This document shows, one piece after another, positions 1 to 5,469 of a stretch of 17,652 bases of DNA (position 1 is the stretch's first letter; the number at the start of each line of letters is the position of its first letter). Source of the DNA: an uncultured Rothia sp. (lineage in GTDB: Bacteria > Actinomycetota > Actinomycetes > Actinomycetales > Micrococcaceae); NCBI GenBank assembly GCA_937935205.1, contig CALGXU010000331.1:1-17652 (forward strand). Reading direction: 5' to 3'. Position numbers and translations under genes: made by a program. The notes below the pieces were generated by a model that worked only from the letters and a program-made list of their open reading frames with translations, did not search any database and had not been told where the DNA came from.

Positions 1-44
1 CATTGATTAAGAGTCAATTGCTCTGCCAATTGAGCTAGAGGCGC
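1..44 (-). tRNA. tRNA-Lys(CUU), 5' part only (cut by window edge)
   Basis: The minus strand reads GCGCCTC, then the D-arm GAGC elements and an anticodon loop CTCTTAA with anticodon CTT. It is identical, base for base, to the 5' part of the complete tRNA-Lys at 5202-5274. The variable loop, T-arm and 3' acceptor strand lie left of the window. A promoter is visible upstream at 83-111. This is the second of two tRNA-Lys(CUU) genes flanking the ilv operon. Confidence 0.93.
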
Positions 45-82
45 TTATTTGTTTTTCAAGGTTTCCCCTGCAACAAGTAAAC

Positions 83-111
83 ACTATACGGCATTCTTCG
101 GGTGCCTGCAA
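83..111 (-). promoter_or_regulatory. Promoter of the left tRNA-Lys gene
   Basis: On the minus strand, -35 TTGCAG (106-111) and -10 TATAGT (83-88) are separated by exactly 17 bases. The predicted start near 76 leaves a leader of about 30 nt before the tRNA. The same -10 lies at the equivalent position upstream of the other tRNA-Lys copy. The leader contains a GAAA-capped 5-bp hairpin (57-70). Confidence 0.7.
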
Positions 112-176
112 CTTGAATCAGCATGAACTGCATCACATATTTATGGGTGCCGCAATTCGGCTTGATACAGCAAAGG

Positions 177-226
177 ATCCGGCACCCCTCCCCTCCCCGT
201 GGCGGGGTATGGGTGGAGCGCCGGAT
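177..226 (-). terminator. Stem-loop downstream of ilvC, probable weak terminator
   Basis: The outer arms ATCCGGC/GCCGGAT (177-183 and 220-226) enclose an inner CCCCG/CGGGG hairpin and a purine-rich strand. On the minus strand the stem is followed by CCTTTG, so the U-tract is poor. It sits 29 bases after the ilvC stop, where the operon should end, and before the tRNA-Lys promoter. Readthrough into the tRNA is possible. Confidence 0.5.
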
Positions 227-254
227 TCTTAGAAAGCTATTGCTGAGCTACCAC

Positions 255-1283
255 TTAGCGAGCGACGGAACCTTCGGTGTAGTCGTCGTCAACGGAGTTC
301 CAGGAGAACAGCTCGCGCAGCTTGCGGCCGGTTGCCTCGATGGGGTGTGCCTCGCCCTTTGCGCGCAGTTCCTTGAACTCGGGTGCGCCTGCCGCCTGGT
401 CTTCCATGAAGCGCTTTGCGAAGTTGCCGTTCTGGATGTCTGCCAGGACAGCCTTCATGTTTTCCTTGACCTCGGGGGAGATCACGCGGGGGCCGGAGAC
501 GTAGTCGCCGTACTCTGCGGTGTCGGAGATGGACCAACGCTGCTTAGCGATGCCGCCTTCGATCATCAGGTCAACGATGAGCTTGAGCTCGTGCAGGACC
601 TCGAAGTATGCGATTTCGGGCTGGTAGCCAGCTTCGGTCAGGACCTCGAAGCCGTACTGGACGAGCTGGGAGGTGGAGCCGCAGAGGACTGCCTGCTCGC
701 CGAACAGGTCGGACTCGGTCTCTTCGGTGAAGGTGGTCTTGATGACGCCTGCGCGGGTTGCGCCGAGGCCCTTTGCGTAGGACAGCGCCAGTGCGAGTGC
801 TTCGCCGGATGCGTCCTTCTCAACTGCGACCAGGGCGGGAACGCCGCGGCCTGCTTCGAATTCGCGGCGGACGGTGTGGCCGGGGCCCTTGGGAGCGACC
901 ATTGCCACGTCGACACCCTCGGGTGCGGTGATGTAACCGAAACGGATGTTGAAGCCGTGTGCGAAGAACAGTGCGTTGCCGGGCTTCAGATTCGGCTCGA
1001 TGCTCTCTGCGTACACCTTTGCCTGGACCTGGTCCGGGGTCAGGATCATGATGACGTCAGCTTCTGCTGCTGCCTCTGCGACGGTTGCAACGCGCAGGCC
1101 TTCTGCCTCAGCCTTGGCACGGGACTTGGAGCCCTCGGGCAGGCCAACAATGACCTTCACGCCGGAATCACGCAGGTTCAGTGCGTGTGCGTGGCCCTGG
1201 GAGCCGTAACCGATAACTGCTACGGTGCGGCCCTGGATCAGGGAGAGGTCTGCGTCGTCGTTGTAGAAAATGGTTGCTGCCAT
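255..1283 (-). CDS. ilvC: Ketol-acid reductoisomerase (NADP+), class I
   Basis: This enzyme (EC 1.1.1.86) isomerises and reduces 2-acetolactate or 2-aceto-2-hydroxybutyrate to dihydroxy acids, the second common step of Val/Ile/Leu synthesis in the cytoplasm. At 342 aa it fits the short class I family. A Rossmann motif GYGSQG lies at residues 25-30, a basic/serine cofactor loop at about 50-56, and HGFNIRFG contains catalytic His109. The knotted C-terminal domain carries the Mg-binding acids D192, E196, E228 and E232, and substrate-contacting S253 in ISDTAEYG. The ATG start is preceded by GAGGAG (1291-1296) with 7-nt spacing. It lies 239 nt downstream of ilvN in the same direction, with structured RNA and a possible internal -10 in the gap, so it may be co-transcribed and also separately expressed. 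Codons are strongly C-biased, as expected of a highly expressed gene. Confidence 0.98.
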   Translation of the reverse strand: MAATIFYNDDADLSLIQGRTVAVIGYGSQGHAHALNLRDSGVKVIVGLPEGSKSRAKAEAEGLRVATVAEAAAEADVIMILTPDQVQAKVYAESIEPNLKPGNALFFAHGFNIRFGYITAPEGVDVAMVAPKGPGHTVRREFEAGRGVPALVAVEKDASGEALALALSYAKGLGATRAGVIKTTFTEETESDLFGEQAVLCGSTSQLVQYGFEVLTEAGYQPEIAYFEVLHELKLIVDLMIEGGIAKQRWSISDTAEYGDYVSGPRVISPEVKENMKAVLADIQNGNFAKRFMEDQAAGAPEFKELRAKGEAHPIEATGRKLRELFSWNSVDDDYTEGSVAR

Positions 1284-1338
1284 TTTTCTTCTCCTCAGTA
1301 AGTTTGATATGCGGCCCAGGCTGGGCTCAACACTGACT

Positions 1339-1344
1339 ATTCTA
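1339..1344 (-). promoter_or_regulatory. Possible internal -10 box for ilvC
   Basis: The minus strand has TAGAAT 56 bases upstream of the ilvC start. No good -35 hexamer is visible 16-18 bases upstream. A separate ilvC promoter inside an ilvBNC operon is known from Corynebacterium glutamicum, which makes this plausible; the sequence support is only the -10. Confidence 0.35.
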
Positions 1345-1425
1345 CTTGAAAGCTGTTTAGTTGCGGGCTGTCGAGAGTACTTCTCAGCATCTGAAGTATC
1401 CGGAAGGTCTGTGAGCCCATAGGGG

Positions 1426-1522
1426 CGGGTATCGCATCGCCTGCCGGTTTCCCGGTCGAGACGGTGCGATACCCGATGCTATTCCCCGCTGGTGCGGGGT
1501 TGGTGTGGCACCCTGGTGGGTG
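1426..1522 (-). other. Three consecutive stem-loops in the ilvN-ilvC gap
   Basis: Immediately after the ilvN stop, the minus-strand transcript can form CACCC-ACCA-GGGTG (1509-1522) and CCCCGC-ACCA-GCGGGG (1484-1499), two hairpins with the same ACCA loop. A larger element follows, with perfect 11-bp arms (1426-1436 with 1465-1475) enclosing a CCGG-GAAA-CCGG hairpin. None is followed by a U-tract, so a simple terminator is unlikely. Segmental mRNA stability, RNase processing or partial attenuation between ilvBN and ilvC are possible roles. Confidence 0.7.
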
Positions 1523-2023
1523 TTAGATGCGCTCGCTCATGGCGCGGGGGCCACGTGCCAGGCCGATGGTGCCTGCGCGAACGATTTCGCGAACGCCGTA
1601 GGGTTCCAGAACGTCCAGCAGTGCGTTGAGCTTCTCCTCGGAACCGGTTGCCTCGATGACAACGGATTCGGGGGAAACGTCAATCACGGATGCACGGAAC
1701 AGGTCTGCTGCCTGAACAATCTGCAGGCGTGCTACTGCGTCTGCCTTGACCTTGATCAGGATGTGGCCGCGGCGGGTGGAGGAGTCGGCGGGAAGCTCGA
1801 CGACCTTCAGCACGTGAACGAGCTTGTTCAGCTGCTTGGTGATCTGCTCGATGGTGTGGGCGTCACCTTCGGTCACGACGGTGATGCGGGAGACACCGGG
1901 GTTTTCGGTGGGGCCCACAGCCAGGGAGAGGATGTTGAACAGGCGGCGGGAGAACAGACCGGAGACGCGGGTGAGAACGCCCGGCTTATCTTCTACCAGA
2001 ACGGACAGAGTGTGCTGAGACAT
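1523..2023 (-). CDS. ilvN: Acetolactate synthase small (regulatory) subunit
   Basis: This is the regulatory subunit of acetohydroxyacid synthase, which binds and activates IlvB and confers feedback inhibition by valine and other branched-chain amino acids. At 166 aa it has the usual length. The N-terminal ACT domain (about residues 1-75) starts HTLSVLVEDKPGVLTRVSGLF, with the effector-site glycine present in DKPG. A C-terminal ALS_ss_C domain follows (about 85-160), including the DVSPESVVIEATG segment. The RRLFNILSL segment differs from the enterobacterial RGYNIESL form; other actinobacterial IlvN proteins also vary here. Its ATG overlaps the ilvB stop by one base (TAATG), showing translational coupling. 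A GAGGGAG ribosome site lies at 2031-2037, 7 nt upstream. Confidence 0.97.
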   Translation of the reverse strand: MSQHTLSVLVEDKPGVLTRVSGLFSRRLFNILSLAVGPTENPGVSRITVVTEGDAHTIEQITKQLNKLVHVLKVVELPADSSTRRGHILIKVKADAVARLQIVQAADLFRASVIDVSPESVVIEATGSEEKLNALLDVLEPYGVREIVRAGTIGLARGPRAMSERI

Positions 2024-3825
2024 TAGTTCTCTCCCTCACGATCGAACTCGGGCGAAGTGTTCTTCGCAATCCAAATCTTGTCATTAGATACGCCTGCCGG
2101 GACCATGGGCCAGACGAGGGCGTGGGGGCTGACGGTGAAATCAATGACCACGGGGCGGTCGTTGATTTCGAGGGCAGCCTTAATGGTTGCGTCCACGTCT
2201 TCGTCGCGCTCGCAGCGGAAGGTTGCGCAGCCGTATGCTTCGCCGAGCTTGACGAAGTCGGGGATGCGTACGGTGCCGTGGCCGTCCTTCAGGTCGGTGT
2301 TGGAGTAGCGCTCGTTGTAGAACAGAGTCTGCCACTGGCGCACCATGCCGAGGGAGGAGTTGTTGATGATGGCAACCTTGACGGGGATGTTGTTCTGTGC
2401 GCAGGTGACCAGTTCCTGGTTGGTCATCTGGAAGCAGCCGTCACCGTCGATGATCCACACGGTGGAGTCGGGGTGTGCGACCTTTGCGCCCATGCCGGCG
2501 GGGACGCCGTAGCCCATGGTACCCAGGCCTGCGGAGCTGATGAAGTGGCGGGGGCTTTCCTGCTGGATGTAGTGTGCACCCCACATCTGGTGCTGGCCAA
2601 CGCCGGTGACGTAGTATGCGTCGGGGCCGGTGAGGGCGCTAATGCGCTCGAGGACGTACTCGGGCGAGCCGAGACCGTCGGCGGGCTTCTCGTAACCGAG
2701 CGGGTAGTCCTTGCGGATTGCGTTGAGCTCGTTCCACCACTCGGTGAGGTTCGGCAGCTGGTCTGCGAACTCGGTCGAGAGCAGGTCGGTCAGCTCGGGC
2801 AGCACGTACTTGAGGTCACCGACGATCGGCACGTCCGCGAAGCGGATCTTCGAGATTTCTGCCGGGTCAACGTCAATGTGGATGACCTTAGCCTCGGGTG
2901 CGAAGGAGTCGAGCTTACCGGTGACGCGGTCGTCGAAGCGTGCGCCGAGGGTGATCAGCAGGTCAGACTTCTGCATTGCGGCGACGGCGGGGACGGTGCC
3001 ATGCATGCCGGGCATGCCGAGGTTCTGGGGGTCAGAGTCGGGGAACGCACCGATAGCGTTCAGGGTGGTGACAACGGGTGCGCCGATGAGCTTAGCCAGC
3101 TTGTGGAACTCCTCGGAGGCGCCTGCACGGACCAGGCCACCGCCAACGTAGAAGACGGGGCGCTTGGACTCAGTGATAAACTTTGCAGCTTCGTGAATCT
3201 GCTTGGAGTGGCCGCGGGTGACCGGGGTGTAGCCGCGCAGTTCGAGGTCTTCGGGAATGCCGCGGTATTCCATCATGCCAACCTGTGCATCCTTGGTGAC
3301 GTCCACGAGCACGGGACCGGGGCGGCCGGTGGATGCGATGTGGAATGCTGCTGCGAGCGCGCGGGGGATGTCCTGCGGGTCGGTAATCATGAAGGAGTGC
3401 TTGGAGATGGGCATTGCCATGCCGACGATGTCAGCTTCCTGGAATGCGTCGGAGCCAAGCAGTGCGGTGGACACCTGGCCGGTGATTGCGACGAGGGGGA
3501 CGGAGTCCATGTTTGCGTCTGCGATTGCGGTCAGCAGGTTGGTTGCGCCGGGGCCGGAGGTTGCGATGCACACGCCGGTCTTGCCGCTGGACACGGCGTA
3601 GCCCTGAGCTGCGTGGCCTGCGCCCTGCTCGTGGCGAACCAGGATGTGGCGGACCTTCTTGGAGTCGTACAGGGGGTCATAGGTCGGCAGAATAGCTCCA
3701 CCAGGCAGGCCGAATACGTCAGTCACACCCAGGTCTTCGAGGGTGCGGACGATTGCCTGAGAACCGGTCATGCGTTCTGCGGGAGCGTTTGCCGCGTCAT
3801 CAGAAGTGGAAAATCCCATGGTCAT
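2023..3825 (-). CDS. ilvB: Acetolactate synthase large (catalytic) subunit
   Basis: This thiamine-diphosphate and FAD enzyme (EC 2.2.1.6) condenses pyruvate with pyruvate or 2-ketobutyrate, the committed step of branched-chain amino acid synthesis. At 600 aa it matches the family. The N-terminal PYR domain has VFGLPGGAILPTYD and the catalytic glutamate E66 in RHEQGAGHAAQG. The central FAD/DHS-like domain spans roughly residues 205-340. The C-terminal PP domain has the ThDP/Mg motif GDG (461-463) ending in NN (488-489), then SLGMVRQWQ. The first of two nearby ATG codons is chosen because GAGG (3833-3836) lies 7 nt upstream of it. It is the first structural gene of ilvBNC and is preceded by a leader-peptide attenuator at 3925-4035. 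Confidence 0.98.
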   Translation of the reverse strand: MTMGFSTSDDAANAPAERMTGSQAIVRTLEDLGVTDVFGLPGGAILPTYDPLYDSKKVRHILVRHEQGAGHAAQGYAVSSGKTGVCIATSGPGATNLLTAIADANMDSVPLVAITGQVSTALLGSDAFQEADIVGMAMPISKHSFMITDPQDIPRALAAAFHIASTGRPGPVLVDVTKDAQVGMMEYRGIPEDLELRGYTPVTRGHSKQIHEAAKFITESKRPVFYVGGGLVRAGASEEFHKLAKLIGAPVVTTLNAIGAFPDSDPQNLGMPGMHGTVPAVAAMQKSDLLITLGARFDDRVTGKLDSFAPEAKVIHIDVDPAEISKIRFADVPIVGDLKYVLPELTDLLSTEFADQLPNLTEWWNELNAIRKDYPLGYEKPADGLGSPEYVLERISALTGPDAYYVTGVGQHQMWGAHYIQQESPRHFISSAGLGTMGYGVPAGMGAKVAHPDSTVWIIDGDGCFQMTNQELVTCAQNNIPVKVAIINNSSLGMVRQWQTLFYNERYSNTDLKDGHGTVRIPDFVKLGEAYGCATFRCERDEDVDATIKAALEINDRPVVIDFTVSPHALVWPMVPAGVSNDKIWIAKNTSPEFDREGEN

Positions 3826-3924
3826 GGAAATGCCTCGTGTCTTAATGGTTCTTCGTTGTACTCAATGTTCTGCGTGGGGTTTGTGTGATCCTCACGCATC
3901 CTATGCCCGGGGGTACCAAGCTAT

Positions 3925-3962
3925 AAAAAATGCCCCTCGCTGTTGGTGGTAGCGGTAGGGGC
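3925..3962 (-). terminator. Attenuator terminator in the ilvB leader
   Basis: On the minus strand GCCCCT (3957-3962) pairs with AGGGGC (3932-3937) and CGCT pairs with AGCG, closing a 9-nt loop, and the stem is followed by TTTTTT (3925-3930). It lies about 100 bases before the ilvB start and 34 bases after the leader-peptide stop, the classical place for a transcription attenuator. An alternative fold (3956-3964 with 3992-3999) sequesters its 5' arm. Confidence 0.85.
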
Positions 3963-3999
3963 GCTCAGTCGCAGTGAATAGACCCTGCCACGCGCCCTA
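3956..3999 (-). promoter_or_regulatory. Antiterminator element of the ilvB attenuator
   Basis: The minus-strand segment TAGGGCGC, which begins at the leader-peptide stop codon (3992-3999), can pair with GCGCCCCTA (3956-3964) with a single bulged C. The second arm contains the whole 5' arm of the terminator, so the two folds are mutually exclusive. A ribosome that reaches the stop codon would cover the first arm and allow termination. One stalled earlier at Ile/Leu/Val codons would leave it free. Confidence 0.7.
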
Positions 4000-4035
4000 G
4001 GCGACGTCGACAAGGTTTAGAATTCGCTGGAACAT
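3997..4035 (-). CDS. ilvBNC leader peptide (12 aa, Ile/Leu/Val-rich)
   Basis: A short ORF encodes MFQRILNLVDVA and stops with TAG. Five of the 12 codons are for branched-chain amino acids (ATT, CTA, CTT, GTC, GTC), concentrated in the second half, and the CTA leucine codon looks rare for this genome. A weak ribosome site AAGGGTGAAG lies just upstream. The stop codon begins the antiterminator arm and the intrinsic terminator lies downstream, so the ORF has the layout of an amino-acid-biosynthesis leader peptide that senses Ile/Leu/Val tRNA charging by ribosome stalling. Leader peptides of this type precede ilvBNC in corynebacteria. The peptide itself probably has no function. Confidence 0.82.
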   Translation of the reverse strand: MFQRILNLVDVA

Positions 4036-4053
4036 TGCTGTCTTCACCCTTCT

Positions 4054-4082
4054 ATGGTGCGCCTCCAGAGGAGGTGAGTCAA
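4054..4082 (-). promoter_or_regulatory. Candidate promoter of the ilv leader transcript
   Basis: On the minus strand, TTGACT (4077-4082, five of six to the -35 consensus) lies 17 bases from CACCAT (4054-4059), a poor -10 that keeps the key A2 and T6. Transcription would start only some 10-15 bases before the leader ATG. A better -10 without a good -35 (TAGAAT at 4174-4179) lies further upstream and is the main alternative. Confidence 0.4.
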
Positions 4083-4252
4083 ATCTCTATGGGGTGTCGT
4101 GGTGGTTTTTGCACGGAAACCCCCAAGTCAACCTTCTTCTTTCATGATGTGGACACCTTGCGCGTGTGCGTGGATTCTAGCGCAAGTTTTTGAACAGGTG
4201 AGAAAAACTCGCATTTTTGGGCGTCATGGCGCGTAATATGTGCGAAATACTC

Positions 4253-4281
4253 GTGACCTTCGTTGGTTACCCCGGTAGACT
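4253..4281 (+). promoter_or_regulatory. Leaderless-type promoter of the 4288-4827 gene
   Basis: GTGACC (4253-4258), a 17-base spacer, and TAGACT (4276-4281) are followed after only six bases by the ATG at 4288. Transcription starting about 7 bases after the -10 would begin at the A of the ATG, giving a leaderless mRNA, a common arrangement in actinobacteria. No Shine-Dalgarno sequence precedes the ATG, which agrees. Confidence 0.6.
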
Positions 4282-4287
4282 GAAGCT

Positions 4288-4827
4288 ATGACCGAACCGA
4301 TTATCCCGGTCGCTGATGAGCTGACCGAAGCAAGTAAGTACGCAGAGGTTGTTGACCCCCGTAACTCTGTTGAGAGTGACGTGTTTTTGACGGGTGAGGA
4401 ACTCATTCGGGTTCTGCACCCGGTTTTTGACGAGCAGATTATTAATTACGGTGCATACAATTTGGTGTATGCGACGGGCCGTGCGGTTTACCGTAATCCT
4501 GATTTGGCGTTGCATCAGTCTCCTGATCAGGGGCATTTTATTGTTGGGTATCAGGATGCGCCTGATGAGGTGATTATTGCTCCGGTGAATTTGCCGGCGT
4601 TGACGCCTGCGGGTACGGCTACGACGATTGATAATACGAATGCTCTGCATGCGTATCGTGTGGGTGATGATGCGGTGACGCTTGAGTCGGTGAATGGCAG
4701 CTCGTTTTATTTGTCGTTTGAGGATAATGCTGAGGTTGCGACTCGTTTTGGCGTTGGTCTGCTGGAGCAGGGTAAGGATGTGGAGGATTTCCGTGAGTTT
4801 GTGACGCGGATTTGGCCGGTCCTGTAA
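4288..4827 (+). CDS. Conserved-looking hypothetical protein, 179 aa
   Basis: I do not recognise this family. The protein is soluble-looking and acidic, with no signal peptide, no membrane segment and no cysteine. An N-terminal polar stretch (1-30) is followed by LTGEELIRVLHPVFDEQI (about 34-51), a central alternating beta-like region (FIVGYQDAPDEVIIAPVNLP), a Thr/Asn-rich loop (TPAGTATTIDNTNAL) and a C-terminal DVEDFREFVTRIWPVL helix. Codon use is consistently G/T-ending, like bcp and the solute-binding protein but unlike ilvBNC, and supports real coding at low to moderate expression. It diverges from ilvB across a 462-bp regulatory gap and is followed by a clear terminator at 4849-4883, so it is a single-gene unit. 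The start is chosen from the promoter-ATG spacing. No function is assigned. Confidence 0.8.
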   Translation: MTEPIIPVADELTEASKYAEVVDPRNSVESDVFLTGEELIRVLHPVFDEQIINYGAYNLVYATGRAVYRNPDLALHQSPDQGHFIVGYQDAPDEVIIAPVNLPALTPAGTATTIDNTNALHAYRVGDDAVTLESVNGSSFYLSFEDNAEVATRFGVGLLEQGKDVEDFREFVTRIWPVL

Positions 4828-4848
4828 TCAAGACTTTTCGTGTGGATG

Positions 4849-4883
4849 GCCCGCTGTGGCTCTGTGAGCTGCGGCGGGCTTTC
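4849..4883 (+). terminator. Intrinsic terminator of the 4288-4827 gene
   Basis: GCCCGC (4849-4854) pairs with GCGGGC (4874-4879), with further imperfect pairing inside (GGCTC with GAGC-type bases around a TGTG loop), followed by TTTCC. It begins 22 bases after the stop codon. Confidence 0.75.
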
Positions 4884-5156
4884 CTATGCCTACATCAAGC
4901 CATCAAGCAAAAGGCTAAAAAGCGACAGCCCTCCCCCGCTCCAGTTCGCTAGGCACGGGGCGCACACGCTGAACCACCGCGCATCTACCGCACCCCGGCG
5001 GGATCGCAGCGTACCCGAATACCAATACACGCGGAGGTGCATATATCCTCTGCCGCGACATCAGGGTGTCCGAGCTCTGCGAGGACGGGTCCCCTGCAGG
5101 AGCAAAGAGGATAATATGCACCTCGCACAACAAAACTGTATTTATTCGAGGAACGC
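4884..5156. other. Non-coding stretch with a large inverted repeat
   Basis: No convincing coding sequence is seen here on either strand. The left part (4884-5030) is GC-rich with no recognisable motif. The right part (5031-5126) is an inverted repeat described separately. The tRNA-Lys terminator follows at 5157. Confidence 0.6.
5031..5126. repeat. 96-bp inverted-repeat / long-hairpin element
   Basis: The left arm (5031-5053) and right arm (5102-5126) are near-perfect inverted copies: AGGTGCATAT and ATCCTCT match exactly in both, with only 1-2-base gaps between these blocks. The 48-base centre has smaller self-complementary parts: GACA/TGTC around 5057-5070, and CAGGG/CCCTG bracketing GTCC/GGAC. 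It could be a structured small RNA, a solo miniature transposable element, or paired regulatory sites. I see no clear target-site duplication, and neither strand gives a terminator-like U-tract. Confidence 0.75.
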
Positions 5157-5190
5157 AAAAATCCCGCCGATTCCGAAGAATCAGCGGGAT
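5157..5190 (-). terminator. Intrinsic terminator of the right tRNA-Lys
   Basis: On the minus strand a 13-bp stem (ATCCCGC-T-GATTC with GAATC-G-GCGGGAT, one T-G wobble) is capped by a TTCG tetraloop and followed by TTTT. It starts 11 bases after the tRNA 3' end. The stable UUCG loop and the wobble, which pairs only in minus-strand RNA, fix the direction. Confidence 0.85.
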
Positions 5191-5201
5191 TTTCTTTGAA
5201 G

Positions 5202-5274
5202 TGCGCCCCCTGGGACTCGAACCCAGAACCCATTGATTAAGAGTCAATTGCTCTGCCAATTGAGCTAGAGGCGC
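5202..5274 (-). tRNA. tRNA-Lys(CUU), complete
   Basis: This is a 73-nt cloverleaf. The acceptor GCGCCTC pairs with GGGGCGC (one T-G), the D-arm is GCTC/GAGC, the anticodon stem ATTGA/TCAAT has loop CTCTTAA (anticodon CTT), the variable loop is GGGTT-like, and the T-arm CTGGG/CCCAG has loop TTCGAGT. The discriminator is A. CCA is not encoded. Promoter (5313-5342), leader and terminator (5157-5190) are all visible, so it is a complete single-gene unit. Confidence 0.97.
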
Positions 5275-5305
5275 TTATTTGTTTTCCAAGGTTTCCCTTG
5301 CAACA
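5231..5305 (-). repeat. 75-bp direct repeat with 1-75 (tRNA-Lys and its leader)
   Basis: Bases 5231-5305 match 1-75 with two differences (T/C at 56 and C/T at 68 in the left copy). The match covers the tRNA 5' part and about 30 bases of upstream leader and continues weakly to the shared -10. As the left copy is cut by the window edge, the repeat probably extends further left. The two copies have the same orientation and flank the ilv operon and the unknown gene. Confidence 0.9.
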
Positions 5306-5312
5306 GAAAAAT

Positions 5313-5342
5313 ACTATACGCGAGTTTTTGCGGTGCGCGCAA
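5313..5342 (-). promoter_or_regulatory. Promoter of the right tRNA-Lys gene
   Basis: On the minus strand, TTGCGC (5337-5342) lies 18 bases from TATAGT (5313-5318). The -10 equals that of the left copy, while the sequence beyond it has diverged. A 5-bp hairpin CAAGG-GAAA-CCTTG (5287-5300) lies in the leader. Confidence 0.65.
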
Positions 5343-5399
5343 GTCGATTTGGGGTGAGCCTGAACACATTGTTTGGGTGGGGTGTGTGGGACACTAGTG

Positions 5400-5439
5400 T
5401 GTGTACTGTGTTGTGTACTGTGTGGGGCGCATCCGCCCC
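5400..5439 (+). promoter_or_regulatory. bcp leader: tandem 12-mer and GC hairpin
   Basis: Two perfect, directly adjacent copies of TGTGTACTGTGT (5400-5411 and 5412-5423) are followed at once by a hairpin GGGGCG-CATC-CGCCCC (5424-5439). A possible -10, TAGTGT, lies at 5395-5400 with no strong -35. The tandem repeat looks like a double regulator site, or an element of the bcp 5' untranslated region; the binding factor is unknown. Confidence 0.5.
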
Positions 5440-5469
5440 CTTCCCTGTTGTTGTTTTGAGGAGTTTTTG

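Noticed and set aside
1523..2023. RRLFNILSL in IlvN as evidence of a feedback-resistant enzyme
   Set aside because: The segment also varies in other actinobacterial IlvN proteins, and the effector-site glycine in DKPG is present, so resistance cannot be claimed.
2122..3888. Very long plus-strand open frame (588 codons) opposite ilvB
   Set aside because: It is an antisense shadow of ilvB created by strong C/G third-position bias; the translation is rich in Gly/Val/Cys/Asp runs with no family motif and no ribosome site.
4915..5259. Open frames across the 4884-5259 gap, including ones running into tRNA-Lys
   Set aside because: They overlap the tRNA, its terminator and the inverted repeat, have no ribosome site, and show mixed composition.
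5401..5469. N-terminal extension of Bcp from an upstream in-frame ATG
   Set aside because: GAGGAG sits correctly before the ATG at 5470, and the added residues are Cys-rich and unlike Bcp; the upstream part is leader DNA with repeats.
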